Positions 17,867 through 22,814 of a DNA stretch of 22,814 nucleotides are shown in pieces. The number at the start of each line of letters is the position of its first letter. The stretch's first letter is position 1. The stretch comes from Thermoplasmatota archaeon. Lineage in GTDB: Bacteria; Pseudomonadota; Gammaproteobacteria; Burkholderiales; Thiobacillaceae. The notes beneath the pieces were generated by a model that searched no databases, had not been told where the DNA came from, and saw only the letters and a list, made by a program, of their open reading frames with translations. The position numbers and the translations under genes are program-made. Location: assembly GCA_023475455.1 (NCBI GenBank), contig JAMCVR010000015.1:1-22814 (forward strand). Direction: 5' to 3'.

Positions 17867-20800
17867 GGGCTGTCGCTCAACCGGCGTACCCGTGGTGCGT
17901 TGGCTGTTCTGGCTAAAACCTTACCCCAGACCGCCGGGCGGGATTGGCGATTCGTATTGCGGCCCGACGCAAAAACCCTGGCTGACCGATTGCAAGAAGC
18001 GCTGGCCCTATTGGCCGAGCATCAGGTGCATAGCGCGGCGCTTTCGCCACCCTGGCCTGATTCGGTACTTGCAGCCTGCAAGCGTGGCCTGCAGTTGCTG
18101 GCGAGCCGCCAGGAAACGTATGCCCAAGTGGGCCAAGCCTGGCCTATGGCGATAGTGCAGGAACTCGAAAAGGGCTTGACGCTGCTGGAAAGCATCGACC
18201 GGGAGACGAAACGGCTTTCCGTGCGCTACAGCGAGCAGATCGAACAACTGAACGTGAACCAGCTCCAGCGTGACTGGACCAAGGCCGAGAAGGCCATCTG
18301 GCCGCTCTCCTGGTTGGCGAAACACAAGATCCGCAAGGAATTCGACGCCGTGGTGACCGGGGAAGGCGAGCCGGATGTCGCCAGGGATCTGCGCGCCTGG
18401 GTCGAAATCCGCGCCTTGCGTGTGCAAGTTGTGGCGTTGGAGCCGGGCACCGACACGGAGGGCCTCTGGGCCGGCCTGAAGACCAAGCCCGATCTGGTTC
18501 GTTGCGCCCTGCGTTTCCAGTTGGCGCTCGGCGCTGTGAAAAACGAACAGCCGTGGGAAGACACCGGCTTCGAACCGATTGCCGACGGCCGTTGCAGCGA
18601 GCGCCTCGCCACGGAATTGGCGAGGCTCCGGACGCTGCGCGCGCTGGACAGCCAGTTGGCGGAGTTGGAATACCTCGGCGCAGCTACCGAATCGCTATGG
18701 GCTGGCCGGGCGACGCGATCCGAAGCACTGGCTGCGGCATTGCGTTTCCAGGAGACCATGCAAACCCTGCGAGAGTCCGGCGCGCTGACCGGCGAACACG
18801 ACACCGTGGCGGCGGGGGATTGCGGCCACACTCTGGCTGCGGATTACCAGCGCTTGCGACAGCGGGCCGCGGTCGAGCAGCGGCTCGTTGCCTACGCCGA
18901 CCTGCCGGACATCACGGCGGGACTGTGGAATGGCTTGAAGACCCGTGCCACGGAAGTGGACAAGGCATTGAAGTTTCAGTCCGCCATGGCCGCCGCCGTT
19001 TCGAACCTCGCCAGCACACCGGAAGAAATCGGGACCATCAAGGCTGCGCTGGATCGGCTCATCGGTGCTGGCAACGCGCTACTGGAACCCGGCGGCCCCA
19101 TTGCGGCGACCGGCGACACCTATCTACAGGCCTGGGGCGCCCTGCAACCTGCCATCGACCGCCTGGCCTCGGCGGGTGGGTTTTCCGAGGTGGCCAAGAC
19201 CGAGTTCGGCGAGCAGACCCTCGACGATCTCATGCAGCGCTGCGAGGCGATCATCCGTGCCGAAAGCCGGCTGCACGCCTGGTGTGCCTGGCGCAAGGTC
19301 AGCGGCCAGGCCATGGTGCTGGGTCTGGGTGCATTGGTTGCCGGCATCGAGAACGGAACGGTAGTCGAAGGCAAAGTGCGCCGCGCGTTTGAAACCGATT
19401 ACAGCCGCTGGTGGCTCAATGCCGTGGTGGATGTGGAACCCGTCATCCGTACCTTCGTGTCGGCCGAGCACGAAAAGCGCATCGCTGACTTCCGGGCGCT
19501 GGACGAGCGCTTCACCGCGCTGACCCGCGACTGGATCAGGGCGCGACTCTGTGCCGACATGCCGAGTCAGGACGATGTCACCCGCAACTCCGAGTGGGGC
19601 ATCCTGCGCCACGAGATGAATAAAAAGAAGCGCCACATGCCGTTGCGCGAACTGATGACCAGTATTCCAGGTGCGTTGTCCAAGCTGACGCCCTGCCTGC
19701 TCATGAGCCCCTTGTCGATCGCCCAGTATCTGGCCGCCGACAGCACGAGCTTCGATGTGGTGGTCTTCGACGAAGCTTCCCAGATCCCGGTTTGGGACGC
19801 CGTCGGCGCCATCGCGCGCGGCAAACAGGTGGTCATGGTGGGCGACCCCAAGCAACTGCCTCCCACCAATTTCTTCGACCGGGCCGAGTCCGATCTGGAC
19901 GACGAAGATGTCGAAAGCGACCTGGAAAGCATCCTCGACGAATGCCTGGGCGCCAGCCTGCCCACCATGAATCTGGCCTGGCACTACCGCAGCCGCAACG
20001 AAAGTCTGATCGCTTTTTCCAACCATCGTTATTACGGCGGCTCGCTGGTGACTTTCCCCTCCCCCGTCACCGAAGATCGGGCAGTCAGCTTCCACCCCGT
20101 CAACGGCGTTTATGAAAAAGGCGGCGCGCGCATCAACAAAGCCGAAGCCCGCGCACTGGTCGCCGACATGGTCGGTCGCCTCAAGTCGCCGGGCTTTCGC
20201 GAGTCGAAACTGACCATCGGCGTGGTCACCTTCAACACCGAACAACAGGGACTCATCGAAGACTTGCTGGACGAAGAGCGGCGCAAGGATCCGTCCATCG
20301 AACCCTGGTTCTCGGATATCGAACTGGAGCCCGTGTTCGTCAAGAACCTGGAAAGCGTTCAGGGCGACGAGCGCGACATCATGTACTTCTCCATCACCTA
20401 CGGCCCGGATGTGCACGGCGCGGTCTCGATGAATTTCGGTCCGATGAACCGGACCGGCGGAGAACGCCGCCTGAACGTCGCGATCACCCGCGCCCGCCAC
20501 GAACTGCGCGTGTTTTCCAGCCTCAAGGCCGAACAAATGGACCTTGCGCGCACCCAGGCCATGGGCGTGCGCGATCTCAAACTCTTCCTCGAATTCGCCG
20601 AACGCGGCACGCGCGCCCTGGCCGAAGCCCATTCAGGCAGCCGGGGTGGTTTCGACAGTCCGTTCGAAGAGGCGGTTGCCGCCGCCCTCGCCAGGAAGGG
20701 TTGGCAATTGCACACCCAGATCGGCGCCTCGGCCTTCCGCATCGACTTGGCCGTCGTCCACCCGGACGCCCAGGGCGTGTATCTGTGTGGCATCGAATGC

Positions 20801-22444
20801 GACGGCGCCACCTACCACCGCTCGGCCACCGCTCGCGACCGCGACAAACTTCGGGAGCAGGTACTGCGCGGCCTGGGCTGGGACATCCAGCGGGTCTGGT
20901 CGACAGACTGGTGGATCGACGCCGCCGGCACCCTGGAAAAACTCGACGCCAAGCTGCGGGTCTTGCTGGAAACCAGCCGGGTGAAACGTGCCGAAGCAGC
21001 CGAGAAGGAAACCGCGCGTCTGGCGGCAGAAGAAGCCATCGCCAAGGCCATGGCCGATGAAGCCAGAACGCAACACGGCGAAGACGGCAGCGACCGCGCC
21101 GCCGATTCATCACCAGCCGGACTGCAATCCGGCGCGGTCCAGCCCCAGGAAACCGCCGTGGTCTATGCCAGGAACATTCCCGACACCTCAGCCATGTCGA
21201 CTGCGGTCTTCATCGAGGCCGATCCCCTGTCCGTAGTGGATGGCGCGAACGCCGATGCCTTTTTCGATGTGGCCTACACTCCGACCCTTGCCCGCATGAT
21301 TGCCCATGTTGTCGAGATCGAAGGCCCGGTACTCGATGCGGTGCTCGCCCGCCGCATCGCCAGAGCGCACGGCTGGCAACGCACCGGATCGCGAATCCGC
21401 GAGCGGGTCGAAGCGCTGGCCGCCGGGCAATTCAAAACGACCCGGGAGGATGTCGGGGCGTTCTACTGGCCGGCGGGGCAAAACCCGGATGGGCCCATCG
21501 TGTTTCGGTGGCCGGCAGAGGATGCGGCCAGGACGGTGGATGAAATCTGCATGCCGGAACTGGGGGCACTGGCGAAGAAGGTGATGTCGGATGGCTCTTT
21601 GGGAGAAGGTGTGATTACTGCCATGGCACGGGAAATTGGGCTGCATCAGATAAGAGCAGCCAGCCTGGAAAAACTCGACGCCAAGCTGCGGGTCTTGCTG
21701 GAAACCAGCCGGGTGAAACGTGCCGAAGCAGCCGAGAAGGAAACCGCGCGTCTGGCGGCAGAAGAAGCCATCGCCAAGGCCATGGCCGATGAAGCCAGAA
21801 CGCAACACGGCGAAGACGGCAGCGACCGCGCCGCCGATTCATCACCAGCCGGACTGCAATCCGGCGCGGTCCAGCCCCAGGAAACCGCCGTGGTCTATGC
21901 CAGGAACATTCCCGACACCTCAGCCATGTCGACTGCGGTCTTCATCGAGGCCGATCCCCTGTCCGTAGTGGATGGCGCGAACGCCGATGCCTTTTTCGAT
22001 GTGGCCTACACTCCGACCCTTGCCCGCATGATTGCCCATGTTGTCGAGATCGAAGGCCCGGTACTCGATGCGGTGCTCGCCCGCCGCATCGCCAGAGCGC
22101 ACGGCTGGCAACGCACCGGATCGCGAATCCGCGAGCGGGTCGAAGCGCTGGCCGCCGGGCAATTCAAAACGACCCGGGAGGATGTCGGGGCGTTCTACTG
22201 GCCGGCGGGGCAAAACCCGGATGGGCCCATCGTGTTTCGGTGGCCGGCAGAGGATGCGGCCAGGACGGTGGATGAAATCTGCATGCCGGAACTGGGGGCA
22301 CTGGCGAAGAAGGTGATGTCGGATGGCTCTTTGGGAGAAGGTGTGATTACTGCCATGGCACGGGAAATTGGGCTGCATCAGATAAGAGCAGCCAGCCGGG
22401 GTCGGCTTGAAAAGGCAATGCAGATGGTACTGGGCATGTGCTGA
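17291..22444 (+). CDS. DUF4011-type helicase-nuclease, C-terminal fragment (helicase core, nuclease, DUF3320)
   Basis: This frame holds the rest of the protein. In order: a long helical region with three ~76-residue repeats (Trp codons at 18467, 18698 and 18926), Walker B VVVFDEASQIP (19769), VVMVGDPKQLPPTNFF, VVTFNTEQQGLIEDLL, VQGDERDIMYFS and the arginine-finger motif RRLNVAITRARHEL near 20470. Next comes a PD-(D/E)XK-like nuclease (SPFEEAVAAAL, FRIDLAVV, LCGIECDGATYHRS) of the MTES_1575/Vsr-like kind, and last a DUF3320 segment (GPVLDAVLARRIARAHGWQRTG). The C-terminal 244 residues occur twice in frame because of duplication 5. The GTG at 17291 is only the first possible start after the frame break, not a true start, and the P-loop lies just before it. 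Confidence 0.8.
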   Translation: MLFVSEKIAALDVVYRRLREVGLGDFCLELHSSKARKLDVLAQLEKAWEASGAVDPEAWRMEAKRLRILRDQLNGYVERLHQRHGNGMTIFEAIGRVVDGEDMPALGLSWSGPNIHDAAAMEALREVVDRLEVNAQAVGRDALQTHPLAAVGHDDWSPSWQQTLIDAARKAIPVVQGVAQASDRFTEAVGLPGLSLNRRTRGALAVLAKTLPQTAGRDWRFVLRPDAKTLADRLQEALALLAEHQVHSAALSPPWPDSVLAACKRGLQLLASRQETYAQVGQAWPMAIVQELEKGLTLLESIDRETKRLSVRYSEQIEQLNVNQLQRDWTKAEKAIWPLSWLAKHKIRKEFDAVVTGEGEPDVARDLRAWVEIRALRVQVVALEPGTDTEGLWAGLKTKPDLVRCALRFQLALGAVKNEQPWEDTGFEPIADGRCSERLATELARLRTLRALDSQLAELEYLGAATESLWAGRATRSEALAAALRFQETMQTLRESGALTGEHDTVAAGDCGHTLAADYQRLRQRAAVEQRLVAYADLPDITAGLWNGLKTRATEVDKALKFQSAMAAAVSNLASTPEEIGTIKAALDRLIGAGNALLEPGGPIAATGDTYLQAWGALQPAIDRLASAGGFSEVAKTEFGEQTLDDLMQRCEAIIRAESRLHAWCAWRKVSGQAMVLGLGALVAGIENGTVVEGKVRRAFETDYSRWWLNAVVDVEPVIRTFVSAEHEKRIADFRALDERFTALTRDWIRARLCADMPSQDDVTRNSEWGILRHEMNKKKRHMPLRELMTSIPGALSKLTPCLLMSPLSIAQYLAADSTSFDVVVFDEASQIPVWDAVGAIARGKQVVMVGDPKQLPPTNFFDRAESDLDDEDVESDLESILDECLGASLPTMNLAWHYRSRNESLIAFSNHRYYGGSLVTFPSPVTEDRAVSFHPVNGVYEKGGARINKAEARALVADMVGRLKSPGFRESKLTIGVVTFNTEQQGLIEDLLDEERRKDPSIEPWFSDIELEPVFVKNLESVQGDERDIMYFSITYGPDVHGAVSMNFGPMNRTGGERRLNVAITRARHELRVFSSLKAEQMDLARTQAMGVRDLKLFLEFAERGTRALAEAHSGSRGGFDSPFEEAVAAALARKGWQLHTQIGASAFRIDLAVVHPDAQGVYLCGIECDGATYHRSATARDRDKLREQVLRGLGWDIQRVWSTDWWIDAAGTLEKLDAKLRVLLETSRVKRAEAAEKETARLAAEEAIAKAMADEARTQHGEDGSDRAADSSPAGLQSGAVQPQETAVVYARNIPDTSAMSTAVFIEADPLSVVDGANADAFFDVAYTPTLARMIAHVVEIEGPVLDAVLARRIARAHGWQRTGSRIRERVEALAAGQFKTTREDVGAFYWPAGQNPDGPIVFRWPAEDAARTVDEICMPELGALAKKVMSDGSLGEGVITAMAREIGLHQIRAASLEKLDAKLRVLLETSRVKRAEAAEKETARLAAEEAIAKAMADEARTQHGEDGSDRAADSSPAGLQSGAVQPQETAVVYARNIPDTSAMSTAVFIEADPLSVVDGANADAFFDVAYTPTLARMIAHVVEIEGPVLDAVLARRIARAHGWQRTGSRIRERVEALAAGQFKTTREDVGAFYWPAGQNPDGPIVFRWPAEDAARTVDEICMPELGALAKKVMSDGSLGEGVITAMAREIGLHQIRAASRGRLEKAMQMVLGMC
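20932..22397 (+). repeat. Tandem direct duplication 5 (732-bp offset, DUF3320 region)
   Basis: Copy 1 is 20932-21665 and copy 2 is 21664-22397, sharing CC at the junction. The offset is 244 codons, so the frame is kept and the C-terminal region, from the coiled linker through DUF3320, appears twice in the product. The translated copies are identical. Only the last 15 codons of the gene follow copy 2. Confidence 0.97.
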
Positions 22445-22568
22445 TGCATAGAAATACAGGTTTGCCAGACTAAGTAGTCAGATCACATAGGATCATGTGT
22501 CGGCAATGAATCTTCTTTCAACAGCTACAACTAGCAGTGGAATGGACGCCTGATACACACACCGCATC

Positions 22569-22814
22569 ATGTTGATAGCGTTTCGTATGGCGAAAACGGA
22601 ATTGATGATTGATTATTCCAAAGGGTATGTTGTGGAAGAAATTTATTACGAGATACGCAAGTGGCTGCTGAACCAACCTGATTGGCTGCAGGAAGCCGCA
22701 CAACGACTTTTAAGGCAGGGTTTGCTCGGGATGCCTGATATAAGCGCCTTGTGTGCCTTGATCAAAACCCCTGACGGCCAGAAGGTGACAAGTCACCGTC
22801 AGTTCGATGAATTG
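22569..22814 (+). CDS. N-terminal part of an unidentified protein, possibly AAA ATPase, cut by window end
   Basis: An open frame of 82 codons runs to the last base. The product begins MLIAFRMAKTELMIDYSKGY and continues with WLLNQPDWLQEAAQRLLRQG, then MPDISALCALIKT. The pattern of a tryptophan-rich helix followed by a short acidic helix resembles the N terminus of a group of bacterial AAA-type ATPases, but no P-loop is within view, so the call is tentative. ATGs at 22587 and 22605 are other possible starts, and none has a strong ribosome binding site. It lies 124 bp after the helicase-nuclease gene on the same strand, so it may act with it. The bases 22445-22568 hold no clear terminator or other feature. 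Confidence 0.5.
   Translation, partial: MLIAFRMAKTELMIDYSKGYVVEEIYYEIRKWLLNQPDWLQEAAQRLLRQGLLGMPDISALCALIKTPDGQKVTSHRQFDEL

Larger units (their letters stand above)
13274..22444 (+). other. Reconstructed single gene: protease-like/SF1 helicase/nuclease, 2,200 codons plus stop
   Basis: Removing one copy of duplications 3, 4 and 5 (1159, 677 and 732 bp) joins the three fragments into one uninterrupted frame of 6,603 bp. In that protein the Cys-His-Asp domain is near residues 205-320, DUF4011 begins near 386, the Walker A lysine is K710, the Walker B DE is 1554-1555, motif VI is near 1785, the nuclease is about 1844-1932 (D1879, E1896, D1898) and DUF3320 is near 2055-2170. Helicase-nuclease proteins of this composition are found in bacterial accessory regions and are suspected of acting on foreign DNA. 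A defence role is inference from architecture and context, not shown by the sequence. Confidence 0.75.

Overview
The window looks like a high-GC betaproteobacterial chromosome or metagenome contig, probably from a chemolithotrophic sulfur oxidiser. This rests on an aprM-aprB-aprA operon (AprM is the membrane partner typical of sulfur oxidisers, not of sulfate reducers), a selenocysteine-linked formate dehydrogenase locus, and strong GC bias at third codon positions. The genus is not resolved.

Layout. (1) 1-3591: the 3' end of the catalytic subunit of a membrane-bound formate dehydrogenase, then fdnH, fdnI and the maturation factor fdhE. (2) 3647-7619: selenocysteine machinery selA, selB and the selC tRNA, so the enzyme sits beside the factors it needs. 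(3) 7620-7895: an intergenic leader with a nested inverted repeat. (4) 7896-12469: aprMBA, encoding dissimilatory adenylylsulfate reductase and its membrane subunit. (5) 12470-13273: about 800 bp without a convincing gene, holding a roughly 350-bp element with 34-bp inverted termini and an adjacent perfect 30-bp palindrome. (6) 13274-22444: one very large gene for a predicted protease-like/helicase/nuclease protein of the DUF4011-DUF3320 type, broken here into three reading frames. (7) 22569-22814: the start of another gene, possibly an AAA ATPase, cut by the window end.

The dominant structural feature is five tandem direct duplications with offsets of 551, 1527, 1159, 677 and 732 bp. The copies look identical and the junctions share only 0-4 bases. 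They create a truncated selA, a second fdhE tail, a partial second aprM, a second aprB, a truncated aprA and the broken helicase gene. Removing one copy of each gives a clean 18,168-bp sequence with intact fdhE-selA-selB, aprMBA and a single 2,200-codon helicase-nuclease gene. This strongly suggests unmerged overlaps from assembly, although real recent duplications cannot be excluded from sequence alone.

The metabolic genes fit together: formate dehydrogenase feeds electrons to the quinone pool, the Sel proteins allow its selenocysteine to be made, and AprBA oxidises sulfite plus AMP to APS and passes electrons to the membrane through AprM. The last third looks like accessory DNA, with a small mobile-element remnant followed by a probable genome-defence protein and a possible ATPase partner.
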